Shown: positions 27,291 through 41,075, counted from the first letter of the stretch. The stretch: 64,000 bases of DNA from Scylla paramamosain (GCF_035594125.1 NC_087173.1:4591486-4655485); one strand, 5' to 3'. The notes: a model not told the origin generated them from the letters alone. A program made the numbers and translations.

Positions 27291-28974
27291 GTCACTTACG
27301 TTACTGCCAATCAACCTCTCAAACCAGTTCCTTAACTGCTATGACAATCTCACCCTCACTTCATCTCACCATACGTTACTTTCTTTCCATCATGTGTTCA
27401 GGCACTAACTCGGGCCGCTCCGTCATCGTCCGCCGCATGGCAAACCAGACCCCTCCTACGATTTTTGTTCGTTCTCATCGAAATAGCCATCAGCATTCCA
27501 TCTGAAAACAAATGCAAACCTTAGGAATAAACCGGTAACAACTATTTATTAATGGCAATGACAATATCTAGATCATTTAAAAGCTTCAATAGTAAACCTT
27601 ATAATTTCAATCAACTGCCATTCTACGTTTCCGTTTTTAGTTTATGGCAGTTAAACTTCACAGGTTCCACTGTGTAATAACCTATCCTGCTCATTATTCC
27701 ATATACCTATTACAAACATGCTGCTTAATACTGTTTTACTAATGAATAACGGTGAATAAAGACCATGGGAGGATAGAACTTGCAATTAAATGATTAGAGA
27801 GGTGAGAAGTTGCATACCAGACATCTGACGTAAAAAAGTAGTGTAGCAGTGCAGCATTATCTAGACCTCGTACTCGTAAAAGTTACCTCAACTTTTGAAA
27901 ATTGTTTTAGCCTTTTTTTTAGATGTAGTTAAGACGACCCAGTTTGCTTCGCCGTTTCGAGTAAGCATGCGTGGCGCTTTCAGTACTTTGCGTGATGCTT
28001 TCATTACTTTTAATTACATGTAAACAATTTAAAACGAGGATGATGCTGAATCGCAATGTTGAACTACATTGAACGTAATCCCAAAACCCAACTGACCAAT
28101 AATTATACGTTAACCACACGTAATTAACACTAACAACACTAGCCTCAATCAGCTATTTAAATTTCATTAATACGTACAAATATATGCAGAAGAACGTCAC
28201 TAACATTAGATGCACAAAATAATTAGGTATGAATGATCGCAGCCTACAGACAATAATAGGTAGTTAGGGAACAATCAATCTTCATGAAAGACCAGTTTTC
28301 TACAACTCCCCACTTCATTGCAAATATTTACATTCCTAAGCGACTTTATGCTGGAACATATAACTTCAATATCACCCTGAAACACTGAACACTCCTATCT
28401 CCATTAAAACTAGACGCTGTGTCACTTACAGACACGGGTTGCGGCATTAAGGCATCTGCTCCATACCCTCCACTGCTATCACCACCACCGTCGCCTCAAT
28501 TACACCACGTTTCGCGTCACTTACCACCTTCCCAGCAAGTGTTTACTGTCCCAGGCTGTATAGGACTTCAGTAGTACAAGACACGAAGCCAAACAGACGA
28601 ACACCCAGGCAGCTCCTCCCTCCTCCACTGCTTGGCAACGAATGAACCCCTGCTGCGTTTTCTGTTCGTTTTCAGTTTTCTTGATCCGACTCGCCATCCG
28701 GATTCGACCTATACATAATCATACCTTAAAATCTTGACTCATATCAACCTCGGTACACCGTCCAAAGAAATTAGCGTTATCAGAAAGGATTCATGATTGT
28801 TTATGACAATACAGAGAAAGGAGTAAACATCCATCAGAAGAGGTGATTCATTCCGCACCTTCGAATGCTTCATAATCTCGAATGTTCGTACTGACTGAAT
28901 CATGACCTTTTTTTTACAAGGAAATTAGAATCAATAACGCAAAACAATTTAGTTTAATATGTATATGTGATAGT

Positions 28975-28977
<3 letters not shown>
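27291..28977. other. AT-rich sequence, no gene seen
   Basis: No open frame with recognisable content, RNA gene or mobile element is supported. Confidence 0.55.
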
Positions 28978-29022
<45 letters not shown>

Positions 29023-29034
29023 TGTGTGTGTGTG
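28978..29034. repeat. compound (GA)n(GT)n microsatellite
   Basis: About 43 bp of GA followed directly by 14 bp of TG. Confidence 0.95.
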
Positions 29035-29434
29035 TTGTCCCATACCTCTGCAGCATTGCACGGTGCGGGCGCTGCAGCTCAGCATCCAGCATCAGCGGAG
29101 TCTTCTGGAAGACTGGCTGCGAATCAACTGAAAAGCGAACTGCGGAACTGAGATGATTCTTGCTGGAAGTACAGGAGGCAGTTAGTGATTATAATGAACA
29201 GCTGTGTCATTTCTACTCACTTGTTCCAGAGTAAACAAGGAAAGTCATGTTGAGATTTACTATAAGCGTAATAAATTGCAGGGACGGAAATTGCGACTAG
29301 TAAAGAGAGAGAGAGAGAGAAGTTTGTAAAAAGGAGAAGAGAAAAAGAAAAGAAGAATGAAAGTGTTGAGAATACTATAACAAGTAATAACAAGATGATA
29401 GATAAAACCAAATTAAGACAGCATTATTAGTGGT

Positions 29435-29468
29435 AACAACAACAACAACAATAATAATAATAATAATA

Positions 29469-29502
<34 letters not shown>
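29435..29502. repeat. compound (AAC)n(AAT)n microsatellite
   Basis: AAC units pass into AAT units with one GTA interruption. Confidence 0.95.
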
Positions 29503-29505
<3 letters not shown>

Positions 29506-29758
29506 CACATTGAAACAGGTACACATACACCTACACACCCCTAAACACACCTCTCCCCATCCCAGCCAGCTCCCCATCGCCCTGCCCTGCGCCATCAACA
29601 CCCGGGCGAGGCGGCAACACATCTTTAGGCGCAACACTCAACCTTGATGAAAAGTGTGGACGAAAAAATACGACAACACCAGAGAGAGCAGAGTTATTGA
29701 CCAAGTTGCTGAGAGAAACAAGGGAGGTATAATGATGTGCAGAGCGCGAGGAAGGCGT

Positions 29759-29781
29759 CTGGCTGGCTGGCTGGCTGGCTG
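29759..29781. repeat. (GGCT)n microsatellite
   Basis: Five to six GGCT units in a GC-richer stretch. Confidence 0.9.
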
Positions 29782-29959
29782 GAGAACCCCCCTCGCTGTT
29801 CTCCCTCTCCTCATCCTCCTTCTCCTCCTCCTTGCTGGTGGTGGTGGTGGTGGCGCATGGTAACAGCGGTGAGCATAATATTAGCGAAAGTAACGTTGCC
29901 GGAGCGTTGAAACATGTCGATCTACCCCCAAGATGTACTGAATTCACATGGTGCTAGAT

Positions 29960-30180
29960 GCTAGTCAACTCCACGCACCAAATAAATCCAGTGATCCAGG
30001 GTCTCAATTGGTGGAAGGGGCGGCCTCGTCTGACCTATCGCGCGCCGCCCCGCTCCCCAAGGCTTCTCTCATTGGCTGACTGCAAGACTCGCTCCACCAC
30101 CCAGCGCGCGGCACCTCACGTCCTGTCCTCTGCAGTTTTAGGTTAAAGAGTCACTCCAGAGAAGATCCTCAGCACGAAGA
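29960..30180. promoter_or_regulatory. GC-rich, promoter-like block
   Basis: GGGGCGGCC and CCGCCCCGC (GC-box-like, opposite orientation) and TCATTGGCTGA (CCAAT-box-like) lie within 100 bases. No open frame or TATA box supports a gene start, so this is only a candidate. Confidence 0.2.
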
Positions 30181-30314
30181 TATTACTGGAAGGTTTTCGG
30201 GAAGAAGTCGAGACGGGATGAATTTTACATCGTCACTCCTCCAGACGTGGTGACGAGGCCGGCATGCTCCTGCGTCACGTATGCTAAAGAGGGAGGGAGG
30301 GAGTGTGTGTGTGT

Positions 30315-30335
30315 GGGGGGGGGAGGGGGCGGGGG
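30315..30335 (+). other. G-quadruplex-capable G-run cluster
   Basis: A G9 run, A, G5, C and G5 follow a short (GT)n tract. The pattern allows a four-stranded G fold. Confidence 0.5.
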
Positions 30336-30442
30336 TAAGCCTAAAAAAAGTTCAGAGGCGTTCTTATGAATATATAACACTGTATTCACTATAAATTAAT
30401 GACGACGACGACGACAGCGACAGGATAGAGAGTACTGCATTC

Positions 30443-30448
30443 ATAATA

Positions 30449-30533
<85 letters not shown>

Positions 30534-30558
30534 TAATAATAATAATAATAATAATAAC

Positions 30559-30597
<39 letters not shown>

Positions 30598-30603
30598 AAA
30601 AAT

Positions 30604-30639
<36 letters not shown>

Positions 30640-30642
30640 AAC

Positions 30643-30700
<58 letters not shown>

Positions 30701-30701
30701 T
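30443..30701. repeat. compound (AAT)n/(AAC)n microsatellite
   Basis: About 260 bp: AAT units with sparse GTA/TGA/AAC variants, an (AAC)n core at 30603-30639, then AAT units again. Confidence 0.95.
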
Positions 30702-30762
30702 CTGATACAAGGTGACATTACTCAAATCAGTTTAAATATTGATTGACTGAACGATGATTAAT

Positions 30763-30793
30763 AACAACAACAACAACAACAACAACAATAATA
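30763..30793. repeat. (AAC)n microsatellite
   Basis: Short AAC array ending in AAT units. Confidence 0.9.
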
Positions 30794-31086
30794 ATGACGA
30801 TAACCAAATACCTTAACAAAACATCAATGATAATAATGGGTATAAAACAACCAGCCACTCGTTAATCAGTCCTAACACGTGACCTTACAATTCAGCCAAT
30901 CAACACAACCGCACCACAAATCCACATGTAGTTAAAACAAAATATCCTTTCATACAACAATACTCCTTGAAAAAAAAAAAAATAATAATAATTACACACA
31001 AAAAACACACCTGACGGCTTAATTAATTTATCTCAAGCATGAAAAAATACATTACATAAAAAAGTATATGAAATTTGTATCTACTG

Positions 31087-31202
<116 letters not shown>

Positions 31203-31219
31203 TTTTTTTTTCTTCTGGA

Positions 31220-31480
31220 ATGGTGGAATGAAGGAAGAAGGAGGAGGAGGAGAAGGGAGGTGGCAGTGAAGGAGAGGAGATGAAGGAGGAGGAGGCGGTG
31301 AGGTGCAGGCGGGCTGGTAGCGGCGCCGCGGACCCACCACCTCGTCGTGAATGTTTCGGAGGGCGCCGGAACATCTGGGTGGAGACGCACACCCCTGCGG
31401 CGCTGGTCCTCGCTCGATACTGGTGCCTCTTCACCTGGAGTGCCTCAAGGGTCTCCTCTTCCGCCCGCCCTATTGAAAAC
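31220..31480. other. GC-rich block, no confirmed gene
   Basis: GGA-rich on the left and CpG-rich on the right (GGCGCCGCGGACC). Open in more than one frame, with no recognisable protein. It could be an exon or promoter of an undetected gene. Confidence 0.3.
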
Positions 31481-33487
31481 TGAGCCTTCCTCTCCCGGGG
31501 TATAAAGTTGAAAATTACCACCCACCCGCTGTGCTGCCTAAGGACAAGCACAAAACAGTATTCAAAGGCAATGCGGCTCTTCTGCACGATGCAAGTAGGG
31601 TTGAAATTCCTCAACTTTTGTCTCACTGGAAGTGAATCAGCCGCCACCTTCATCATTATGACTCACGTTCATTAGGGCGACTTTACCCTAGCCAGGCGTC
31701 GCTCCGCCATGGCGTCACGGAAAAATTTTCGTCAGGGTCAAACGGATTTAACTAGTGTGGCGTCAGTACATATGACCCATTTTGGTTTCTCTTGCGGACA
31801 GTATTAATGAGGGTTATCTCTGCCCAACGTGGCTCTCAAAACGGCTCATTGAGACAAAAGTTGATCCCCCTCCCCCTCTCTCGTCCCCTACCTCTGGAGA
31901 CTTTTTTAAGAAGGCTGCTGGTGCTACTAGTCGTCAGCATTTTCTAACCTCTCCCCTCCTCGCCGCCAGATAAAATATTAAATTTTAGGGGGAAGTCTTC
32001 AGGAAGGACTTGAGAGGGCTTGTCGAGGGTCGGGACTCAGGATTCATGCGGGATAGAATCTGTAACTGTAACCTTTGCTTCCTCGGGGCCAGACTGTTAC
32101 CACCCGCAGCAGCGCCCGGTGGCCAGCTGCGTGAGGGCTTCCGGAACCCTAATGAAGCCACCACACAATGAGACCAAGTTACGCAAGTGCTCTCTCGCCT
32201 CGCCGCCATGTGCGTGTTTCCATTCTTCCCCATACTCGTCTGGAAGGCCTCGTCCCCGCGGCCTTGGGTGCGCTAAATGGATGAACGTGTAAGCAATTTG
32301 ATCCTCTACATCCCTCTCACCGCCATCTTAGCGTCTCGGCCACGTGGGCGTTACTTTCACGTGCTCGAGATTTATTTTTAATCTCTGAAAAGGATTTAGG
32401 CGTGGAGGAAAGAATAGAGAAAACAGAGTTTGATTCTGTGGAGGAGCTGAAGTATTCGATGTAGAGTGAACCATCGATAGCTTCTTGTAAAGGGCGATGA
32501 AAGGCTCTCCAAATCCACTCGATGAGACTTCCTTACATCAACCTCCTTCGCCTCTCCCCTTCCCCCTCAGGCCTCCTTCCCTCCTTCGACCCTCCTCCAC
32601 GACTCCCCGGCTCCTCCCCAGCTCAGTGAAGCCTTGCCAAACACCCGAACTCTGACGTCTGAGCTGAGTACAAAAAAGCAGCTCCCAAGATGTATTTTTA
32701 AAGCTTGCATCTGACAAATTACTCCCTTCCATTATCTGCACATGTCTAAAGTCCTTCTCCTTCGTCGAGCGTCATACATATTCCTCCTCTCCCTCCTCCT
32801 CCTCCTCCTCCTCTCTTACTCGTCTTCCTCCTCCTCAGCTTCCTCCGCCTCCCCCCTTCTCCTCTCCATCTCCAGCACAACATTACCACATAACTTTTTC
32901 ACTAGAGTCTTTGTCCGCTTTCGGGGACCATTCGGTTCATTTCGGTAATGTAAATAAAATGTCGTGCCTTGTCAACACGAGGGTGGAGGATCTCTGCAAA
33001 AACTAACCATGAGAAATCTTACTCCGAGGAGTTTTCTTTTCCTTAACCCAGCGACGTAATTCTTCTGGGTCTCCATAGTCTTTAGAAAAACCGTAATAAC
33101 TGCGCAGAATCGTTCCCAAGAGGCGGCGAGAGAAACGCGTAATATGCGTTCCTGCCAAAGGAGACAAAACCCTCTTAGTCAAAACTGGAGACGTGGCGGT
33201 ACCGCTCCGACCTCGATACAAGACACACCACCTCTCCCAAGGGATTTTTGAGGCTGAGGAAGGGCGTTTAGGGGGCGTCTCTGCCTCTCATGGACTAGAA
33301 GGCCCTTGTTGTAACCCTATCGGAGTCCCGGGGGGAGGCGAGGCCGTCGAAGAGGACGCTACAACGCTCAACATCCCCTCAAAAGTAGGTATTGGAAGCC
33401 TGTGAATTGTTTTCCTGTCTCGAGTGAACTGCCAAACACCACCATCCTCCGAGACTTATATAAAGGAAAGGAACCGCGGGGGAAGAC

Positions 33488-33488
<1 letters not shown>
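31481..33488. other. unannotated sequence, no gene seen
   Basis: Moderately GC-rich, with pyrimidine-rich TCC/CCT stretches at 32540-32620 and 32755-32870. Short open frames occur on both strands without recognisable motifs. Confidence 0.5.

Positions 33489-33566
<78 letters not shown>
33489..33566. repeat. (GA)n microsatellite
   Basis: 78 bp of GA. Confidence 0.97.
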
Positions 33567-33568
<2 letters not shown>

Positions 33569-34550
33569 CGGATGATGAAAAAGAAAATATGTATGAGACA
33601 AAGGAAGTAGAATGAATAATAAAGAAAAAAAAGAATAGTGGAAAATTTACTCTCGAAGTCTTGGGTTGCTTTCAAAGGGAGTCTACTGTACAAGGGAGAG
33701 TAATCTAAGGGAGGGAGAGAGGGAGGGAGGCTGCGAGGGAGGAGCATAAAGGGAGCACAGACCACGAGGAACCATTTAAGGCATCTACACAGGGCGCGAT
33801 GGTTGCATCTTATAAAAGGTAATTTACTCCTATTTCTCTTATTTTTTTATATTTATTTATTTTATTTTTTTTTTTCCCGACCCGACCTCCCCGTCTTGAT
33901 GTTGTTCTCTTGTTTTAATTTCATGTTACATTTAGAAAGGAAAAACACATCTGATTTAATGCTTTCTTTAGATGCATATTTCGGCATCGTTTATTTTATC
34001 TGTATGACAAATTTGCTATGTGATCCGCTTGTTTCATTACAATGTACGTAATCTATTTAGCCATTATTTGCTACGTAAGTGTTAGTTATTTTCATCTCCT
34101 CGTCGCATTCATTTTATGTGTGCTCACTAATGTGATTCATATAGTTGAAGATATTTACATGGCGGATTTCTTTTTTAGTTTAAACAAGCTTTAATCAAAC
34201 CATCTATATGATGATACTTCTTCAATTTGCCTCTTGATCGATATTTCCCATACGGTTTGCACAGTTGCTCAGATTCGATTACGTGGTCATTTATAATGAC
34301 GTGTGATTCTAGAAGCAAAGCTGATGATGATTATTCGTTTCAGACATCTTCATTTTTTTGCAGGAATTCTGAACGCTAAAATCAGGCAATCTGAATAACA
34401 GAAGAGAATATTCAAATAATTCGTTTGGTGAGACGCCAACTAATTCATAAAGATGCAACTGACTTTAGAAAAAAAAAAAAAACATTATAAAGTGGGAATA
34501 TTCACTTACCTCGATTCTTGGAAATAAGTAACCGATTTGTCTGCCTGCTA

Positions 34551-34553
<3 letters not shown>
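33567..34553. other. AT-rich sequence, no gene seen
   Basis: T-rich stretch near 33838-33878; nothing else recognisable. Confidence 0.55.

Positions 34554-34628
<75 letters not shown>
34554..34628. repeat. (TC)n microsatellite
   Basis: 75 bp of TC. Confidence 0.97.
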
Positions 34629-34635
<7 letters not shown>

Positions 34636-34927
34636 GCAGATTTAACTGATGATATGACAAAAATGACGCATAAACCATATTATGATAAAAATAACGCATA
34701 AATCATGGAACTGTGTCGAAAATAACGACAAACTCATGGAATTGTGAACTAAACAAGCCACGTAGGACCGCGGCATCCCTACAAGCGCGCGGCGGGTCCC
34801 AAACGTGCCCATGTCAAGAAACCGGAACGTAATTATGACCACCTTTTCTGGGAAGTCTTTCTACGTCAATGAAATCATTCCAAGAAAAGGAGATATTGGG
34901 TTTGTCCTCTTCCTCGTCCCGCCTACA

Positions 34928-34933
<6 letters not shown>

Positions 34934-35000
<67 letters not shown>
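34934..35000. repeat. (GA)n microsatellite
   Basis: 67 bp of GA. With the (TC)n tract at 34554 it forms an inverted pair about 300 bases apart. Confidence 0.97.
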
Positions 35001-35004
<4 letters not shown>

Positions 35005-35150
35005 TTTAGTGTGCGGGTTCTGAGAGAGATAGAGAGAGAAAGAAAAGAATTAAGTGCTTCAGAAGAGGGTGAACAAGAAAGCTAGATTTGCTATTGTCAG
35101 GCTCTTCAAATTCCCGCAGCCTTCGCATCACCCAAGAAGCACAGAGAGGA

Positions 35151-35207
35151 CCACCACCACCACCGCCTCCTCCTCCTCCTCCTCCTCCTCCTCCTCCTCC
35201 TCCTCCG
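35151..35207. repeat. compound (CCA)n(TCC)n microsatellite
   Basis: CCA units followed by CCT/TCC units. It produces poly-Pro or poly-Ser in translation, which explains the surrounding open frames. Confidence 0.95.
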
Positions 35208-36769
35208 CCCAATGTCCACGTTTTTCCGAGATTTACTTACGAGTATTTAGATTCGGGGAAACTTTCGACTCAGCGCTTCCTTCCACCTCATCATCGACAT
35301 CAGTTTTCTTTCCTTCCTTCCTCCGCCTCCACTTATTTCTTCCAGCTCCTCCTCCTCTTCTTTCTCCCGAACAAAAGTACCGCTGTTATTACTCTTACCG
35401 AAGGAGTTTGTTTCATGAGCCAACAATTTTACCATTTTTTATTTTCATGCTCGAGATGCGCTTTTGGTGACGCTACGGGAGAGAGGGAGTGTGGTGCCGC
35501 GAGCTGCCTGGGGGAAGAAATACTCGCTGGCGACAAAGGAACTTCAAGGATGAGCTGTTTTCTGGCTTTTCTGTCTTTCTCAAACTCTCGCCCACCGCCG
35601 AGGAACTTTGAGGATGATCTGGTTTCTCTATCTTTCCTTAAACTCATTTGCTACACAGCTCACGGTAGGGAGACTTCAAATAGGGAATCTCTCTCTTTTT
35701 CCTTCTTATTTATTAATGTATATATAAGAACACAGACAGTTATCTCCGATTCACGAGATGTACAAACACTCACTTGTCACTGCTTCAACTACAGCGCTCC
35801 GAGACTCAAAACTAAGACTGGAATAAAGCAAAAAATTTAACCGGAACCCCACATGAAACATTAAAATCAAGACTATAATAGCAAATTTGTTCCATCATAA
35901 ACCACACGGACAAACGCCTCGACTCAGTACCGGAATGAAGCAAAGAACTGCAATTCCGGATAGAAGATAGAAAGCTACGATTATAGAAGGAAATTTGTAA
36001 CATCCAAAGGCCAGTCCATCCTAGCTAACGGTCTGGGTGAGGATGTCGTCGCCTGGTCCTCGTCTCGCCAAACAGGTTCACTGGTCTTCAGGTCCCAAAG
36101 GGCGACACTCCCGGAAGCTCACGTTGCAGTCTGCCTCATTATGTGTTTTTTTTATAGACTATTGTGATACTTGTCTTTATTTCTGTATCGATGGCTGCTT
36201 TTATTCTCGCTAATGGGTATTTTCACTCTTGTTAATGGCCGTTTTAGTCATTAATAATTGTTACTATGTATTTATTCGTATACCACTAGTTATTTTTATC
36301 CTGTTAAGTAGTTATCTTTGACATTAATAATAACTGAGGTTCCATATTCCTACGTCGATAGAAATGATTCATGTCAGTGGCTATTTTTATCAATGTCTTC
36401 ACCTCCACTGGCCGCAGACACAATCAATCTCTCATTCGTTATTTTTAATTGACTGCTGTTGTAATTGCGTCTATTTATACCTGTATCGACAGCCATTTAC
36501 ATTCCTGTCACTATTTTCTCAATGCCCTTAATTCCAACAACGGCAAACACACACAATAAATATTTCTGTAACTCACTCCCTTCCTTTCGACCCTCTTCAC
36601 GCAGTTCTATAACACATCACCGTAATTTTTCCCGCGATTTGAGAAACACGCAAATAGCGGCCCGTACTTTTAAAACTTTTCAGCGTCTTACCTCGACTAC
36701 TCTCAAACAGGCACTAGAGGAAATTACTTGTGACTTATAGGGATGTTTTTACAATTATTAAGATAATAG
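35208..36769. other. unannotated sequence, no gene seen
   Basis: Pyrimidine-rich at first, AT-rich later. No gene or RNA is supported. A 250-codon open frame from 35088 begins in the CCA/TCC repeat and has no domain-like content. Confidence 0.5.
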
Positions 36770-37195
36770 ACTAATGCACTAATGGAAAAGTAATCATAAG
36801 AACTCGATTAATAATTTGTGTGACCTTTGAAAACATTCCTGAGGAGAACAAAGCGTTTAAGAATACAAGAACAAGACAATTAAGAATACCAGCCAGTGTC
36901 GCTTTCTTATGATAGATTAGCAAATTCTCTGCAACAGTAATGGAAAAATAATCATATAAACTCGATTAATGATCTCTATGGACTTTAATAATCGTCTTGA
37001 TGAGAGAAGAAAGTAATTAAGAATACCAGCTTATGTCGCCTTCGTTTGACGGATGAATAGATACTCTGACCCACTGATAGAACAATAATAATGAAACTCG
37101 TCTAATTCTCTCTGCGGTCTTTAAAAATTCAACCAATTCTCTCCGTGGCGTTTAAAAATAGTCCCATAATATCAGACTATCTCGCCTTCTGAGCG
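36770..37195 (-). repeat. ~136-158-bp tandem array of the dispersed repeat family
   Basis: Three diverged units aligned on AACTCGATTAAT: 36801, 36959 and 37095. Each begins with TAATGGAAAAATAATCATA-like sequence, continues into GTGGNCTTTGAAAATAGTC-like sequence, and (units 1 and 2) TTAAGAATACCAGC...TGTCGC. The unit core matches the copies at 22732, 37962 and 58103. Confidence 0.75.
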
Positions 37196-37961
37196 CCGCG
37201 GAGACGTAACGATATTTCCAATCCTGTTAACTCTGCCGCATCATCGCGATTTGAAGGCAGGTGAGGCGTGAGACCCAAAGGAGATGTAGGCCCTCCGCCG
37301 ACCACACCTTTATATAATTACATCAAGGGCTGTTAGGACTACTGGGACGATCGGCGCCTAGTTATATCTATCTGTCTCGGTTCCTCTTCCTCCTTTCTCC
37401 CTTTCTTTAATAATCACTGAAGTACAATTAACACACATCCACATACTACTTCACTGTGATTTTCTTTCTTCCTGCTCCTTCTGTCCTCTTTTTTCCTCCC
37501 ATAACAAACCCAAATATCACTGTGGCATCGGCCTTTCCTTGCTCGTCCTCCTTCCTTCCTCTTTTTCTCCTTTTCTCTTTTTCTCTTTTTCTCTTTTCTC
37601 TTTTTCTTTTTTTTCTTTTTTCAATCTTTCAAAGAGTACTTCAGGATTTTTTTTCCATTCTTACTCCTTTCCTCTCTTCTCTCTCCCCTAAACTAATACC
37701 TTAATACAACGCTAGGAATCGATGTTTCCTTCCTCAGTGTCCTCCCTTTCCTTATTATCATATATATTTTTTTTTAAATCGCAAAATCAAAATGCAAAAT
37801 GACAAGACACCTTTCAATTCCTTCCAATAGCCAGCAAACACAGGATCATATTCACGTCAACGTCTCATCTCAATTACCTCTAACACTCTGTAGTGGAATT
37901 TTCTCAAGTGCATTTCTGTGACCCTAGTAACGCAGGCATCATCAATGGGAACAAACAACCA
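37196..37961. other. unannotated sequence, no gene seen
   Basis: Contains a TTTTTCTC-type pyrimidine-rich stretch at 37550-37630. No coding sequence is supported. Confidence 0.5.
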
Positions 37962-38021
37962 GCTAAACATCTCTGCGACCTCCGAAAATAGTCCTGAGAG
38001 AATATAGCGTTTCAGAATACG
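37962..38021 (-). repeat. dispersed 'ATTCTGAAACG' repeat copy
   Basis: The plus strand reads CTAAACATCTCTGCGACC, TCCGAAAATAGTCCTGAGAG, then GCGTTTCAGAATACGAGG. It is the closest copy downstream of the 36.8-kb array. Confidence 0.75.
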
Positions 38022-38270
38022 AGGTCCTGGTAGCAAGTAAGTGGTTATGTTAGAATCGACGCCAGAATGTTGCTAAGGCCTGAGAGCGGCGAACGAATCC
38101 TCAAGGCACAAAGGGAGTGAAGAGGGGAAAAAAAAAGCGACCGCGGGAAGGGGAGGTAATGCAGAAAAGGAAGGCTAAGGAATATGAAAAAAAAAAAAAA
38201 GTAAAGTAAAATTTGTTGGATAAATATGGCGACGGATCAGAAGACAGGTAAGATATTAGCTAATGTAGTG

Positions 38271-38285
38271 GTATTATTATTATTA

Positions 38286-38334
<49 letters not shown>

Positions 38335-38337
38335 CAT

Positions 38338-38406
<69 letters not shown>
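38271..38406. repeat. compound (TTA)n(CTA)n(TTA)n microsatellite
   Basis: TTA units, a CTA core (38339-38370), then TTA units again. Confidence 0.95.
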
Positions 38407-38766
38407 CGTCATCATTAGTATATAGCGGAGGCAAGGAGGTAATCCAGAAAAGCACACACCAATCACGACTTAAGATAAATACCGATGACCACCAGTGACC
38501 ACAACACGCAGCGGATGTCTGAGCCCCGACTCGCCGCCTCACCTCATTAACTTCACCGCTTGGCTTGACGTACGAGGAAATATAAAACAGTTAATCCCAG
38601 AAGGGCAAACATCCGAGGGTCTTTTCCCTGTGGTGGTGTGTAATAGGGTATCGAAGGAGGGGCCCTGGAGCGGTGGACAAGAATAGTACTTAACCGGCCT
38701 TTACGTTTTCCGATACACACACTGGAAGGGACGATTTTACGAGTCATGTGGCGTGTAAGTATCCGC

Positions 38767-38822
<56 letters not shown>
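38767..38822. repeat. (AC)n microsatellite
   Basis: 56 bp of AC. Confidence 0.95.
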
Positions 38823-38824
<2 letters not shown>

Positions 38825-39123
38825 TACCAAGACTCACACACTTGTTAGCCTCCTAAACCTCCCGTGGGCGCTGAGCTTCATCCTCTTACAGCCGGATGAC
38901 GCCCGGGAGCCACAGGACACGGTACAAAGGGAGTCATCACCCGAGGAGGATCAGGGAAGGGAGGAGAGGGCACGACATTTAAGTGCACCATGGCGGATTA
39001 GGGAGAAAAGCACCGCGATGAGCCTTGATTTCCTTGACGCACCCGGTGAAAGTGTGGTGGTGGTGGATGTGTTTTCTCCCTATGTGTGTCTGTCTGTCGC
39101 TGATTGACGGGCTGACTGACTGA

Positions 39124-39128
<5 letters not shown>

Positions 39129-39184
<56 letters not shown>
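39129..39184. repeat. (TC)n microsatellite
   Basis: 56 bp of TC, directly after a short (TGAC)n lead-in. Confidence 0.96.
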
Positions 39185-39188
<4 letters not shown>

Positions 39189-41075
39189 CGCGTCGCCGAC
39201 AACATAATTTACCAGGCTTCTTTCTTTCTATAGTTCCAAAAAATCTGTCATTTTGGCAAAGCGAAGAGGAATGTCACTCACGAAAAGGGGAAGAACAAAA
39301 GTTGAAAGGCCTTCCATGACACACCAGAAGGGAATGTAGCATTATAAAGAATACGAGAAGGGGAGAAAATGACACAAAAAAGTACCCTCCTTCCTGATTT
39401 GGACATTGAAACAAAAGTGGCGAGGAAAACAAAGACTTACAAAGGACCTCAAACAAGAGCAGTCCATTAACGCCTTTACAAGTGCATAAAAAGTAGCAGA
39501 GAGGAAAAAAATATAAAAAGGAAATACGATAATGAGGAAAAATGCGCGAATACTATACGATGATGTGTCTGACTCGTATTTGGATAGCAGGGGGAGAAAA
39601 AGAAGAGAAATACGATAATGGTAAAGAAATGCGTAAGTAAGAATATTACGGTGACTCATCAGAGAAATGTCGCCACCGTAAGAAGATAAAGAATAAAAAA
39701 AATGAAAAAAAAATGTGATCATGAACTTGTAAAATAAATGTGAAAATCAGCCATTTGCCTTGTGTCACTATCATTTCTTTCTTTTGCAATAATCATGTTT
39801 TTGAACTTAACAATGAATGACATCAATAAAAACTTAAGTCACAATCACAGTTATTGAATCCACTTCTTATTTATTTATTTTTTTTTTATGAAAGTTTCTT
39901 GACAACTTTAGCTATAACCATCGTGTTTTCTTTCAGTGAATTTTGATTTCAGTAACAGTTTATTCTAAAATACTTATCGTAGTGATCATTATTTTTATTC
40001 CATTGCAGGGAAATAAACAGTGAAATAAAAACAAAATCTATCATTGATAATCCCCTCAAGGCAACACAATTATCCCCAGACGAACATGATAACTTCAAGA
40101 AACGTGATAAGCTAAAAGCACCACCAAGGAAACTCGACGTTCAATGGCTATATATACTCCTGTCCTAGAAATAGATGACTGACCTTCTTCCCTTTCCTCT
40201 CGCCGCCGCCGAACACTTGACGTCACTAAGTGGAAAGTTACGCTCAGATCCGCTACTCAATCACGCTCACCAGGTTACCTTTTCTCTTTTCCTTGTCTTG
40301 TGTTCGGCGCCGAGTCGCGTGGCCGCAGCGGGGAGACTTGAATAAGGAGCCGCGATGCACGTTTTCTCTCCGCCTTCTGAAATATTTGAGTATTCACGAA
40401 GTTTCCGTAATGGCCTTTGTTGCATTTCGATATTAAAAATCACTGTATATTTCATTCTTGAATACTGAAGGAGTTTAGCGCCTCCTGACGAAGGTATGTA
40501 TGTATTGCGACGCTACGGTTAATCCCTCCACTGACTCCTTCCTTTCAGTGTCTCCTCCGTGCGTCGACATGAGATCAACTACAACCTAACAGAACAACTA
40601 CCAGAGCTCGGTGACTGACAAGGACGGTGATGAAACTACTGAGTCAACAGCTTCCGCAATCACCGCTGTTACCTCGCAACACCGGGAGGGACTGCCGAGC
40701 CCAGCACAACGTGAGCGAATGGAAGCCTCCGTGAACCGCTCTTCGTGCAGCTATAGGGAAAAGTAGCACGGGTTCGAGTAGCACAATTCACGTCCGCCTC
40801 ACAGGAACAGTTACCGTGATACTTCCGCCACGCATTTGTAGGGGACGAAAAGAAAATGGAAACAGGATAACAGGATGCGTGATAGCGAGGGCGGCAATGC
40901 TGACACCCTATACGGAGGGCTGACCACCGCTGACACGCCCCACTTACGGTCAGCACACCACTGAACGAGCAGACGGCCGCCACTCTGGTCCTCGGAGGCA
41001 GAGAGAAGCCAAGCAAACACACCTGAGCACGTCACAAAGAGAGACACGGTTGAGGGGCGCACCACATCACACCTG

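Noticed and set aside
30389..30725. Open frames across the AAT/AAC array on both strands
   Set aside because: They translate to homopolymers (poly-Leu, poly-Tyr, poly-Ile) and follow directly from the trinucleotide repeat.
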